Positions 26,190 to 34,512 of a stretch of DNA of 64,000 nt are shown in pieces (positions within the stretch are counted from its first letter, which is position 1; each line of letters begins with the position of its first letter). A program made the translations under genes and the position numbers. The stretch lies in NCBI GenBank assembly GCA_045641345.1, contig JAZUGR010000031.1:62001-126000 (forward strand), given 5' to 3'. A model generated the notes under the pieces. That model was not told the DNA's origin. It saw only the letters and a list, made by a program, of their open reading frames with translations, and made no database searches. This stretch comes from Cacconaster sp045641345 (GTDB lineage: Bacteria > Bacteroidota > Bacteroidia > Bacteroidales > UBA932).

Positions 26190-29013
26190 CGGTGAACCGA
26201 TATATGAACCGCAGCATCAGGTAGCGGTCTATACCGTTATAGGTCACCACCGAGCGGCTCTGCGCCCCGAAATTTCTGGTGAGGTTTATCAACTGGCCCA
26301 ACGCGTCTTCCGCTTCCAGCTTGATTGTAGCCTTGTTCTTGAGAATAGGCTGGGCTATCGACGCATTGATGATGTGGTAGTCGCGGTTAAGCTCTTCGTA
26401 CGACCAGCCTCTCTGGAGCATATAGATATACTCTATGTTGAGGCGCATTTTCCAGGGCAGGGTGAATGTGTTTGAAAGGCCCGCCGAAAAGTTTGTCGGC
26501 TCCTGGTTCATGTCGGGGCGGAGTTCGCTTTTTTCGTTGGTGTAGTCAACCCTTAGGGTAAGGTCGGATTCGAGCCAGGAGTTGCGGAAATAACCGTCGA
26601 AGCGCTCCTTGACCATAAATCTCGACGAATGATTCAGCTGGGCCTCCTTCAGCTTGGAGTCGTACAGATACGACATATTGTTCTGGAATTCGCCGTTAAG
26701 GTGGTTGCTCAGCGACCACCGGCTGTCATTGAAGGTCTTGTTGTACACCACGGATAGATTGGCCCTCCAGTTTCCATCCACGTTCTCGGGGCGTGTGACA
26801 CGCGAGCCGCTCTCCGGGTCATATGTGGCCATATCGCTGATCTTGCCCTGTTCGAACCTGCCGGTGGCGTCGATCGTGAGGCTGCTCTGCGTTTTGAGGT
26901 CGGAGAAATTGTATGTCAGGTTGAGGTTGTGCACAAGCACCGGTTTCAGGTTCGGGTTTCCGATATGGACGTACAACGGGTTGGTGCCGCTGGCGACCTC
27001 CACCAGATTATATACCGAAGGCATGCTCGCCCAGTTGCGGTAGTTGAAAAGGAGGGAGCGGTTCTTTTGTGGAAGATATTTCAACGTCACGTTGGGGGCT
27101 ATCTGGAAATCCTTGTTGAGGGATTCCTTGTTTTCCCCGTTCTGGGTATAGGTCAGGCGGGTGTGCAGGGGGCGGAACGTGGCGCCGACCGTTATATTGA
27201 ACTTCTTGCGCACGAACCGCATGCTGGTTATGATTGTTGTGGCCATATATTCGTAGCGGGCGTCGTAACTGAAGGACGGGTCGAATCCCTCCTGATAGTT
27301 TTCGGGAAGGCTCGCAAAAGCGTCCTTTCTGCCGAGATATGCCGGGGGCAGCCAGAGAGGGTCTATCTTCTGCAGGAAGAACAGGTCCCTTTGGCTGGTC
27401 TTGATGCTGCGTTCGCTCCGGGCGGTGAGCTGCAGGTGGAATCCCCCGCCGAGGGGCTCGTTGTACGACAATTGCCCCATAAACGACCATACCCTGTCGA
27501 AGGAGTTCAGATGGAGCTTCCTCACAAGCAGGGAGTCGGGATTCTTCTTGTAGCGGTAATAGCGCGTCAGGTAGGAGTTGAACTGATTGTCGGTGTTGCC
27601 GTAGTATGAGTCTTTCGTCCTGAAGGAGAGCGAGCGGCCCTTCTTGGCAAAACGGTGTGTGGCCGTAAGGGTTATGACGCCTTGGAATATATCGTTGTAG
27701 TTATGTGTGAGGTTGTCGGTGGAGTTGCTCCGGATGCTTTTGAGCGGATCGTCGGGGATGTCGAACCCTATCCAGTCGTTGGGGTTGGGAACGATGGCGT
27801 AAGGGTCTGAAATGAAGTAGCTCCCGTCGGTTTTCGCCTTGTTTCCGGTTCCGTTGTAAGAAAATTCCGGCTTGACATACAGCGTGTTGTTCTTGTTGGG
27901 TTTCCACTCGAGGGTGAGATCGGCCTTCGCCTTGTTGAGCATCGAATAGATGTCGGCGTTGTTGTTGGTGAACGACTGGCTCGACGAGGAGATGTTCTGC
28001 ACTCTCGAGCGGCTTTCGGCGTCGCGCTCGTTGCCGTCGTAATGCACGCTTCCGTTCAATTCGAGGGTCTTTGTGTATTTGCCGAAGTTGACTCCGGCCT
28101 CCCTGGTAGTCCTGTCACCCGCCGCACCTGTTCCTATCTGGTTCCGGCTGGTGGTGTTGATTCCGGCCTGCGATGCTATGTTGCGCTGGGTGAGGATGAT
28201 TGTAGTCTGCTTCTTCTTGGTTATCCGGTTTGAGTTGAAACGGGCGTTGTAGCGCCCCTCGGTGCCATATCCGAGTCCGATGCGGTTGTGCCACCCCTTC
28301 ATCTTGTTGGGCTTTATCTTGATGTCGAGTACCGGCTCCTTCTCGTCGTCCTCGATGCCGGAGATGCGCGCGAAGTCGGATTCCCGCTCATAGGCGTTGA
28401 CCTTGTCGATCATATCGGCCGACAGGCTCTTGAGCCCTGTCTTGACATTGCCCCCGAAAAACCTTTTGCCGTCCACGTAAAGGTCGCTTATCTCCTTGCC
28501 GTGAAGGGTGATGGTGCCGCCGTTGACCTCGAGGCCCGGAATCTTTTTGAGAAGGTCGTCGAGCATCGCGTCTTCAGGTAGGCGGAACGCCGCAGGATTG
28601 TAGACAAGAGTGTCTTCGACAACGGTCACCACGGGGGCCTTGGCCGACACCACGGCGCTTTCCAGCGCAATCGGGTCGGCCTTCAGGGCGATGTTGCCCA
28701 GGTTGATGGAAGTCGTGGAGTCGGTCACCGCGACATTGATGAACCTGTCGCAGAAGCCGAGCATGGACACCTTTACGATTGAACCGCCTTCCGGCGCATC
28801 AATCGAGAACCGGCCGTCGATGCCTGTGGCGATACCGCTGATGAGAGAACTGTCGGCGGGCGAAAGAATCATTACGGCGGCCTGGAACAGGGATTGTTCG
28901 GTGGCCTCTTCGGTCACCACGCCCCTGACCAAAGCCGTATGGTTCTGACTTTCCGCCGGGAAGCAGAAGGCCAGAAACGCGGCGATTGACAAGGCCCATC
29001 GCCGCCGTTTCAT
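26182..29013 (-). CDS. Outer-membrane beta-barrel protein with carboxypeptidase-regulatory-like domain
   Basis: 943 residues with a signal peptide (about 1-22, ending PAESQ). Residues about 27-115 form a carboxypeptidase-regulatory-like beta-sandwich (ALVRGVVTEEATEQSLFQ). A plug-like region follows, with PEDAMLDDLLKKIPGLEVNGG and ISDLYVDGKRFFGGN, then a long C-terminal barrel with many aromatic strands and an end FIYRFTV. This is the OMP-b-brl-3 / TonB-receptor-like architecture of Bacteroidota. It carries no SusD partner next to it, so a nutrient role is not supported. It overlaps the mrp stop by one or two bases and is the last gene of rnhB-mrp-barrel. Confidence 0.88.
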   Translation of the reverse strand: MKRRRWALSIAAFLAFCFPAESQNHTALVRGVVTEEATEQSLFQAAVMILSPADSSLISGIATGIDGRFSIDAPEGGSIVKVSMLGFCDRFINVAVTDSTTSINLGNIALKADPIALESAVVSAKAPVVTVVEDTLVYNPAAFRLPEDAMLDDLLKKIPGLEVNGGTITLHGKEISDLYVDGKRFFGGNVKTGLKSLSADMIDKVNAYERESDFARISGIEDDEKEPVLDIKIKPNKMKGWHNRIGLGYGTEGRYNARFNSNRITKKKQTTIILTQRNIASQAGINTTSRNQIGTGAAGDRTTREAGVNFGKYTKTLELNGSVHYDGNERDAESRSRVQNISSSSQSFTNNNADIYSMLNKAKADLTLEWKPNKNNTLYVKPEFSYNGTGNKAKTDGSYFISDPYAIVPNPNDWIGFDIPDDPLKSIRSNSTDNLTHNYNDIFQGVITLTATHRFAKKGRSLSFRTKDSYYGNTDNQFNSYLTRYYRYKKNPDSLLVRKLHLNSFDRVWSFMGQLSYNEPLGGGFHLQLTARSERSIKTSQRDLFFLQKIDPLWLPPAYLGRKDAFASLPENYQEGFDPSFSYDARYEYMATTIITSMRFVRKKFNITVGATFRPLHTRLTYTQNGENKESLNKDFQIAPNVTLKYLPQKNRSLLFNYRNWASMPSVYNLVEVASGTNPLYVHIGNPNLKPVLVHNLNLTYNFSDLKTQSSLTIDATGRFEQGKISDMATYDPESGSRVTRPENVDGNWRANLSVVYNKTFNDSRWSLSNHLNGEFQNNMSYLYDSKLKEAQLNHSSRFMVKERFDGYFRNSWLESDLTLRVDYTNEKSELRPDMNQEPTNFSAGLSNTFTLPWKMRLNIEYIYMLQRGWSYEELNRDYHIINASIAQPILKNKATIKLEAEDALGQLINLTRNFGAQSRSVVTYNGIDRYLMLRFIYRFTVK

Positions 29014-29903
29014 CAGATGTTGGCCGCTACTTTGAGGAGCGCACTGTAAACGGGTCCGTCGTCGATTGCCGACGGGCGGCCGTTGTCACCGCCTTCGCGG
29101 ATGCTCTCCACGATGGGAATCTGCCCGAGCAGTTTGAGCCCGTATTTTTCGCACAGCGGCTTGCAGCCTTCCTTGCCGAAGATATAGTATTTGTTGTTCG
29201 GAAGTTCGGCCGGGGTGAACCACGCCATATTCTCCACAACCCCGAGGATGGGTTTGTTGATATTGGGATTGCGGAACATATTGACTCCCTTTTCCACGTC
29301 GGCAAGCGCCACGGCCTGCGGGGTGCTCACGATTATCGCCCCGTCGAGGGGAATGTCGTTGACAAGCGAGATGTGAATGTCTCCGGTTCCCGGAGGGAGG
29401 TCTATCAGCAGATAGTCGAGCTCACCCCATTTTACCTGGAGAATCATCTGCTTGAGCGCCGTGCAGGCCATCGGGCCGCGCCAGATGAGAGCCTGTTCGG
29501 GTTTGGCGAAATAACCGATCGACATCCACTCCACCCCGTATTTCCTGACAGGGACGAATATCTTCTTGCAGTCTTCGGTGATCTGCTCGTTTTCACCGAG
29601 GCGGCTGCCGTCGGCCTTGTACACTTCTATTTCGGGCAGCACTCCTTCGGTCCCCGTCATCTTGGGCACGGAAGGGCCATATACGTCGGCATCGGCCAGC
29701 CCGACGCGGTAGCCCTGTCGGGCCAGCGCTATAGCCAGGTTGACGGCTACCGTGGATTTGCCCACCCCGCCCTTGCCTGAGGCTATGCAGATGGATTTGC
29801 CAACTCCCGATATGAGCGAGTTGTCGAGGTTCAGCACCGGAGCCTGCCTGGGCTTCGGTGGATTGGGATTGTAGGGTCCCTTGATGTTTCCGAAATTGCT
29901 CAT
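29013..29903 (-). CDS. Mrp/NBP35-family ATP-binding iron-sulfur carrier, short form
   Basis: 296 residues. Deviant Walker A SGKGGVGKSTVAVNLA (about residues 45-60), switch regions LADADVYGPSVPKM and LIDLPPGTGDIHI, and VENMAWFTPAELPN are typical of Bacteroidota Mrp proteins. The N-terminal MIP18/DUF59 domain that many Mrp proteins have is missing; instead there is a short Pro-rich leader. The CxxC cluster-binding motif seen in other phyla is absent, as I believe is common in this phylum. Likely role is delivery of Fe-S clusters to apoproteins. It lies between rnhB and the barrel gene. Confidence 0.93.
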   Translation of the reverse strand: MSNFGNIKGPYNPNPPKPRQAPVLNLDNSLISGVGKSICIASGKGGVGKSTVAVNLAIALARQGYRVGLADADVYGPSVPKMTGTEGVLPEIEVYKADGSRLGENEQITEDCKKIFVPVRKYGVEWMSIGYFAKPEQALIWRGPMACTALKQMILQVKWGELDYLLIDLPPGTGDIHISLVNDIPLDGAIIVSTPQAVALADVEKGVNMFRNPNINKPILGVVENMAWFTPAELPNNKYYIFGKEGCKPLCEKYGLKLLGQIPIVESIREGGDNGRPSAIDDGPVYSALLKVAANI

Positions 29904-29907
29904 GGAA

Positions 29908-30912
29908 TCACTTTGTTTTGTATGTCTTTCTATGGTGCGGCGTGAGCCCGAACTTTTCTATCGCAGCCTTGTGGTCGGCTGTAGGATAGGCCATGTTGCG
30001 GTCCCATCCGTACTGTGGGTATTTCTTTGCAAGCAATGTCATATATTCGTCCCTGTGCGTCTTGGCAAGGATCGATGCCGCGGCAATGGCCGCGCACCGG
30101 GCGTCTCCCTTCACGATGCAGTGGTGCGGCACCTCAATCCCCGCGGGGGTGCGGTAGTTCCCGAATCTGTTGCCGTCGACCAAAATGCAGTCGGGTCTGC
30201 GGCCGAGCCCGTCGAGCGCACGTTTCATACCGGCTATGGAGGCGTTGAGGATATTGATGCGGTCTATCTCCTGAGGTGATACCGCCACCACTTTCCACGC
30301 GGTCGCCACCTGCTCTATCACCATCCGCAAGTGGGTGCGCTGCTCTGCGGTTAGCTGCTTGCTGTCGTTGAGCATCGGATGGTAGAACCCTTCGGGGAGA
30401 ATCACGGCTGCAGCGAAGACGGGCCCGGCGAGACATCCCCGGCCGGCCTCGTCGCATCCTGCTATGAGCAGGCCGCTGCCGTCGAGGCGGGAAGTCCGCC
30501 CGTTGATATCGGAAAGGGGAAAGACGTTGGATATGCCGGTTTTCTTTTTCAACTTCTCCCCGATGTCCGCCTTCGAGCAGATTATGTCGAGAGGTTTGGC
30601 ATATTTGCGGCACAGTTCCGCCACCTTGCCGGTGAAGTGCCATTCGAGGCTCAGCCCGTCGATGTCCTTGTCGCAGGCGATGACTATGTCGCTCTCCGCA
30701 ATCCGGCTTTCGAGCTGCGTGACTGCGGGCAGGTCGATGGCGGCGTTCCCTTCGAGCGTGATCTTTTCAATCCTTACCCTGTCAACGTCCGCTCCCCCTA
30801 CCACGGTTGAGCGGAGGGCGGCCTCAACGCATCCGGCTACCTTCGAGGCAGGGAGGCGTTCGCCGAGCGAGTCGGCGATTATCAGGTATCTTTTTCCGGT
30901 CAGGACCGCCAT
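29908..30912 (-). CDS. rnhB: Ribonuclease HII with an N-terminal glycerate-kinase-like remnant
   Basis: 334 residues from ATG 30912; an upstream in-frame TTG at 30957 would start in A/T-rich promoter-like DNA and is rejected. RNase HII begins near residue 148 with GLLIAGCDEAGRG (catalytic Asp-Glu) and contains DSKQLT, ILVDGNRFG and ASILAKTHRDEYM, a complete 187-residue enzyme that removes RNA from RNA-DNA hybrids. The first ~147 residues are extra: LIIADSLGERLPASKVAGCV resembles the start of glycerate kinase, and SDIVIACDKDIDGLSLEWHF with AELCRKYAKPLDIICSKADIG resembles its C-terminal part, with the middle catalytic region absent. The extra part is probably a non-catalytic relic. Confidence 0.9.
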   Translation of the reverse strand: MAVLTGKRYLIIADSLGERLPASKVAGCVEAALRSTVVGGADVDRVRIEKITLEGNAAIDLPAVTQLESRIAESDIVIACDKDIDGLSLEWHFTGKVAELCRKYAKPLDIICSKADIGEKLKKKTGISNVFPLSDINGRTSRLDGSGLLIAGCDEAGRGCLAGPVFAAAVILPEGFYHPMLNDSKQLTAEQRTHLRMVIEQVATAWKVVAVSPQEIDRINILNASIAGMKRALDGLGRRPDCILVDGNRFGNYRTPAGIEVPHHCIVKGDARCAAIAAASILAKTHRDEYMTLLAKKYPQYGWDRNMAYPTADHKAAIEKFGLTPHHRKTYKTK

Positions 30913-30925
30913 AGAGAGTACAAAG

Positions 30926-30951
30926 TTCGCAAATATTTGTCTATTTGCGAA
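30926..30951. promoter_or_regulatory. Candidate operator: 9-bp inverted repeat in the rnhB/fusA2 divergent region
   Basis: TTCGCAAAT and ATTTGCGAA form a perfect 9-base inverted repeat separated by 8 bases. The right arm covers the -33 TTTG of the fusA2 promoter. A dimeric regulator binding here could control fusA2 and perhaps rnhB. A chance hairpin cannot be excluded. Confidence 0.4.
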
Positions 30952-30975
30952 AATCAATTAAAAAACATAAATTTG
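30944..30975 (+). promoter_or_regulatory. fusA2 promoter (TTTG, 20 bp, TAAATTTG)
   Basis: TTTG at 30944-30947 and TAAATTTG at 30968-30975 are separated by 20 bases, matching the Bacteroidota housekeeping promoter. Expected transcription start is near 30980, giving a leader of about 45 nucleotides before the ATG at 31026. It is the best promoter in the window. Confidence 0.75.
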
Positions 30976-31025
30976 CGTCTGCACCTGTCGTAAAAACGTA
31001 AAAACGAAACAATAACGCATATCAA

Positions 31026-33140
31026 ATGAAAACTTATCCAACAGACCGGATCAGGAACATCGTCCTGATGGGCGGTACCCGCAGTGGCAAGACCACACTT
31101 TCAGAAACAATGCTTTTCGAGGGCAAGGTCATAGACCGCCGCGGCACGATCGAGGCCAAGACAACCATATCCGACAATACGGAAGTTGAACAGCTGTACC
31201 AGAGGTCCATATATGCCACTCCCCTATATGCGGAGTTCATGGATCACAAGTTCAATTTCATCGATGCTCCGGGAGCCGATGACTTCATAGGCGGTGTGGT
31301 TTCCGCCTTCAAGGTGTGCGATGCCGGCGTGATGCTCGTCAATGCGCAGCAGGGTGTCGAGGTGGGAACCGAAATCCACGGCCGTTACGCCGAGCAGTAC
31401 AATATGCCGGTGGTCATTGCGGTCAACCAGCTCGACAGTGAAAAGGCCAACTGGGACGGCAGCCTCGAATCGCTCCACAAGACGTTCGGCAAAAAGCCGG
31501 TCGTCATACAGTATCCCGTCAACCCCGGGCCGTCGTTCGACAGTTTCATCGACGTCAAGACGATGAAACTCTACAAGTTTGTCGACGACAACGGCACGCG
31601 TCAGGAATTCGACATCCCCGACGGTGAAAAGGCAAGGGCCGAGGAAATGCACGCCAACCTCGTGGAGATGGCTGCAACGGCCAATGAAGAGCTTATGGAC
31701 AAGTTCTTCAACGACGGCACCCTTTCCAACGACGACCTCAACAAGGGCCTCAACCTCGGTTTCACCAAGGGCGAGATATATCCCGTGTTCTGTCTCTCCG
31801 CAAAGAAGGACATCGGCGTGAAGCGCATAATGGAATTCATTATCAACGTGGCTCCCGCTCCCAAGGAAGACCCCAATGGCCCCACTTCCATCTTCGTTTA
31901 CAAAACGGCCGTCGAGCAGCACCTCGGCGACGTGTCGTACTTCAAGGTTGTATCGGGCAAGCTTACCGAAGGTCAGGACCTCGTCAATCCCGAAACGGGC
32001 GACAAGGAGCGTATCACCGCCATCTACGCCGTTGCCGGCAAGAAAAAGGAAAAGGTTACCGAGCTTGTCGCCGGCGACCTCGGCTGTACCGTCAAGCTCA
32101 AGACGGTCAAGACCGACCAGACCCTCAACCAGGCGGGATTCGACACCGTGGTTCCTCCCATAGTCTTCCCCCAGCCCAAATACCGCACTGCAATCAAGGC
32201 CAAGGACGAAAAGGACGAGGAGAAGCTCGGCGAAGCTCTCTCACGTGCCGCTGCCGAGGATCCCACTCTCGTTGTGGAGTACTCCAAGGAGCTCAAGCAG
32301 ACAATCATCAACTGCCAGGGCGAGCAGCACGTAAACATTCTCAAGTGGCATATCAACAACGATTACAAGATAGACGTCGAGCTGTACGCTCCCAAGATTC
32401 CCTATCGCGAAACCATCACCAAAGTTGCCAATTCCACCTACAGGCACAAGAAGCAGTCGGGTGGCGCAGGGCAGTTCGGTGAGGTGACCCTTCTCATCGA
32501 ACCCATCGTGGAGGGTGTCGAAACCACCGGCAAATTCAAGATCGACGGCAAGGAGCAGGTTATGAACATCAAGTCAAAGGAGGAGTTCGACCTTCCCTGG
32601 GGCGGCAAATGGGAATTCTACAACTGTATCGTCGGCGGTGCAATCGATGCCAGCTTCATGCCGGCAATCAAGAAGGGTATCACCCAGAAGCTCGAAGAGG
32701 GTCCTCTCACCGGTTCGTACGCCCGTGACATAAGGGTGTTTGTATACGACGGCAAGATGCATCCGGTGGATTCGAAGGAAATAGCCTTCATCATAGCGGG
32801 CCGCAACGCATTCAAGGAGGCCTTCAAGAACGCCGGTCCCAAGATTATGGAGCCTATCTATCTCGTTGAGATTATGGTTCCCGGCGACTGCGTGGGCGAT
32901 GTTATGAGCGACCTCCAGAACCGCCGTGGAATAATGGAGGGGATGGATACCGTAAAGGGATTCCAGGTTCTCAGGGCACGCGTTCCCCTGGCAGAACTCT
33001 ACCGCTATTCCACAACTCTCAGCTCGCTGACTTCCGGCCGCGCCACCTTCACGCAGACCTTCGTCGAATACCAGCAGGTACCTGCCGACGTCCAGGACAA
33101 GCTGCTCAAGGCATACGTTGAGGAGGATAAGGACGAATAG
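31026..33140 (+). CDS. Elongation factor G paralogue EF-G2 (GTPase-deficient type)
   Basis: 704 residues with full EF-G domain content. The P-loop is GGTRSGKTT (residues 16-24) instead of the usual GHIDAGKTT. The G3 motif reads DAPGADDF (80-87), so Ala84 replaces the His that activates water. G4 is NQLD. The match to the Bacteroides EF-G2 paralogue is strong throughout, including RRGTIEAKTTISD, YRHKKQSGGAGQFGEV and GPLTGSYARDIRVFVYDGKM. In B. thetaiotaomicron EF-G2 was reported to support translocation without GTP hydrolysis and to aid gut colonisation; the same role is inferred here. Its stop overlaps the GTG start of the LolD-type gene. Confidence 0.93.
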   Translation: MKTYPTDRIRNIVLMGGTRSGKTTLSETMLFEGKVIDRRGTIEAKTTISDNTEVEQLYQRSIYATPLYAEFMDHKFNFIDAPGADDFIGGVVSAFKVCDAGVMLVNAQQGVEVGTEIHGRYAEQYNMPVVIAVNQLDSEKANWDGSLESLHKTFGKKPVVIQYPVNPGPSFDSFIDVKTMKLYKFVDDNGTRQEFDIPDGEKARAEEMHANLVEMAATANEELMDKFFNDGTLSNDDLNKGLNLGFTKGEIYPVFCLSAKKDIGVKRIMEFIINVAPAPKEDPNGPTSIFVYKTAVEQHLGDVSYFKVVSGKLTEGQDLVNPETGDKERITAIYAVAGKKKEKVTELVAGDLGCTVKLKTVKTDQTLNQAGFDTVVPPIVFPQPKYRTAIKAKDEKDEEKLGEALSRAAAEDPTLVVEYSKELKQTIINCQGEQHVNILKWHINNDYKIDVELYAPKIPYRETITKVANSTYRHKKQSGGAGQFGEVTLLIEPIVEGVETTGKFKIDGKEQVMNIKSKEEFDLPWGGKWEFYNCIVGGAIDASFMPAIKKGITQKLEEGPLTGSYARDIRVFVYDGKMHPVDSKEIAFIIAGRNAFKEAFKNAGPKIMEPIYLVEIMVPGDCVGDVMSDLQNRRGIMEGMDTVKGFQVLRARVPLAELYRYSTTLSSLTSGRATFTQTFVEYQQVPADVQDKLLKAYVEEDKDE

Positions 33141-33790
33141 TGATATCCGCTCAGCATATCGACAAATCCTTCGGGACCCTCAAGGTCCTGAAGGATATTT
33201 GTTTTGAGGCCGTCACAGCGGAGGTTGTGAGCATTGTCGGGGCCTCGGGTGCCGGCAAGACCACTTTGCTCCAGATTCTCGGGTCGCTTTCCCGCCCCGA
33301 TGCGGGAACAGTGACAATCGACGGGACCGACATTTTTTCGCTCTCTTCGTCCGAGCTGTCGCGCTTCCGCAACCGACATATAGGATTCGTGTTCCAGTCG
33401 AACAATCTGCTGCCCGAATTCACCGCTCTCGAAAACGTGATGATTCCCGCCCTTATCGGCGGAGCCTCCCGCAAGGAAGCCTCCATCAGGGCCGGGGCTC
33501 TTCTTGAGGAGCTGGGTCTGGGAGAGAGGTTCTCCCACAAGCCTTCAGCCCTAAGTGGCGGAGAGCAGCAGCGGGTGGCCGTGGCCCGTGCGCTGGTCAA
33601 CTCCCCTTCGGTCCTTTTCGCCGACGAGCCTTCGGGCAATCTCGACAGCCGCACCAGGGAGGCGCTGCACAGGCAGTTCTTCGATCTGCGCGACAAGCAC
33701 GGTGTCACAATCGTTATAGTGACGCACGACCGCGACCTCGCCTCAATGAGTGACCGTGCTCTGGAGATGCGTGACGGCCGGTTTATCTGA
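33140..33790 (+). CDS. LolD-type ABC transporter ATP-binding protein
   Basis: 216 residues from a GTG that shares its G with the EF-G2 stop codon. Walker A GASGAGKTTLLQIL, Q-loop VFQSNNLLPEFTALENV, signature LSGGEQQRVAVARAL and Walker B VLFADEPSGNLDS are intact. Length and sequence fit the LolD/MacB ATPase group, which powers lipoprotein release by LolCE or related permeases. No permease is adjacent; the orphan MacB/FtsX permease at 5172-6398 is a possible but unproven partner. Confidence 0.9.
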   Translation: MISAQHIDKSFGTLKVLKDICFEAVTAEVVSIVGASGAGKTTLLQILGSLSRPDAGTVTIDGTDIFSLSSSELSRFRNRHIGFVFQSNNLLPEFTALENVMIPALIGGASRKEASIRAGALLEELGLGERFSHKPSALSGGEQQRVAVARALVNSPSVLFADEPSGNLDSRTREALHRQFFDLRDKHGVTIVIVTHDRDLASMSDRALEMRDGRFI

Positions 33791-33798
33791 CTCTTCCC

Positions 33799-34512
33799 GT
33801 GATCTCGGATATTTTCAGATTCAAGCAGTTCGATGTCCGCAACTCCGCCTCGGCGCAGAAGGTCGGGACCGACGGGGTGCTGCTCGCAGCGTGGACTTCG
33901 CTTCCCTGCGACACTCCTTCTGGCGCATCTGTCCTTGACGTTGGAACTGGGACGGGGGTAATCGCGCTCATCCTTGCGCAACGCTGTCCCGGGGCGCATG
34001 TCATAGGTATCGATATAGATGAGCCTTCGGTTGAAGAGGCTGCGGGCAATTTTGCCCGGTCGCCGTTTGCCGGCAGGCTTGAAGCCGTCGTTTCACCGGT
34101 TCAGGATTACTCCTCCGGGCCGTTCGACCTTATCGTAAGCAATCCCCCTTTTTTCTCCGGCTCGCTCAAGGCTCCGGATTGCCGTCGCAACGCAGCCCGG
34201 CATACCGATTCCCTGAGTTATGGCGACCTTGTTTCGTCGGCACTCCGCCTGATGGCCCCGGGTGGGCGTCTGGCGGTCGTCTATCCTCCTTTGGAGGCCG
34301 CATCCTTCACAATGGAGGCCGAAAGCGGAGGGCTGTTCCTGCTCCGCCGCTGCGAGGTACGCTCCATGCCGTCAAAGCCCGTGCGGAGGGTGCTGTCGGA
34401 GTTCGGCCGCACCCGGTGCCGTCCCGTCTTCGAAACGCTCTGCATACAGGACGGCCCCTCTTCGTTCTCTGCTGAATATTCTTCTCTTGTCAAGGATTTT
34501 TATTTGCGATGA
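33799..34512 (+). CDS. trmN6: tRNA1(Val) (adenine37-N6)-methyltransferase-like protein
   Basis: 237 residues from a GTG start. It begins FRFKQFDVRN and has SAM-binding motif I VLDVGTGTGVIALILAQR, acidic loop GIDIDEPSVEEA, and the N6-adenine methyltransferase motif VSNPPFF. These features fit the YfiC/TrmN6 family, which methylates A37 of tRNA-Val; related enzymes act on other substrates, so the exact target is inferred. The stop overlaps the malQ ATG (ATGA). It is the third gene of a translation-related run beginning with EF-G2. Confidence 0.88.
   Translation: MISDIFRFKQFDVRNSASAQKVGTDGVLLAAWTSLPCDTPSGASVLDVGTGTGVIALILAQRCPGAHVIGIDIDEPSVEEAAGNFARSPFAGRLEAVVSPVQDYSSGPFDLIVSNPPFFSGSLKAPDCRRNAARHTDSLSYGDLVSSALRLMAPGGRLAVVYPPLEAASFTMEAESGGLFLLRRCEVRSMPSKPVRRVLSEFGRTRCRPVFETLCIQDGPSSFSAEYSSLVKDFYLR

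Noticed and set aside
30913..30957. Upstream TTG start for rnhB
   Set aside because: It would add 15 residues encoded in the A/T-rich inverted repeat that overlaps the divergent promoter; ATG 30912 is a better start.
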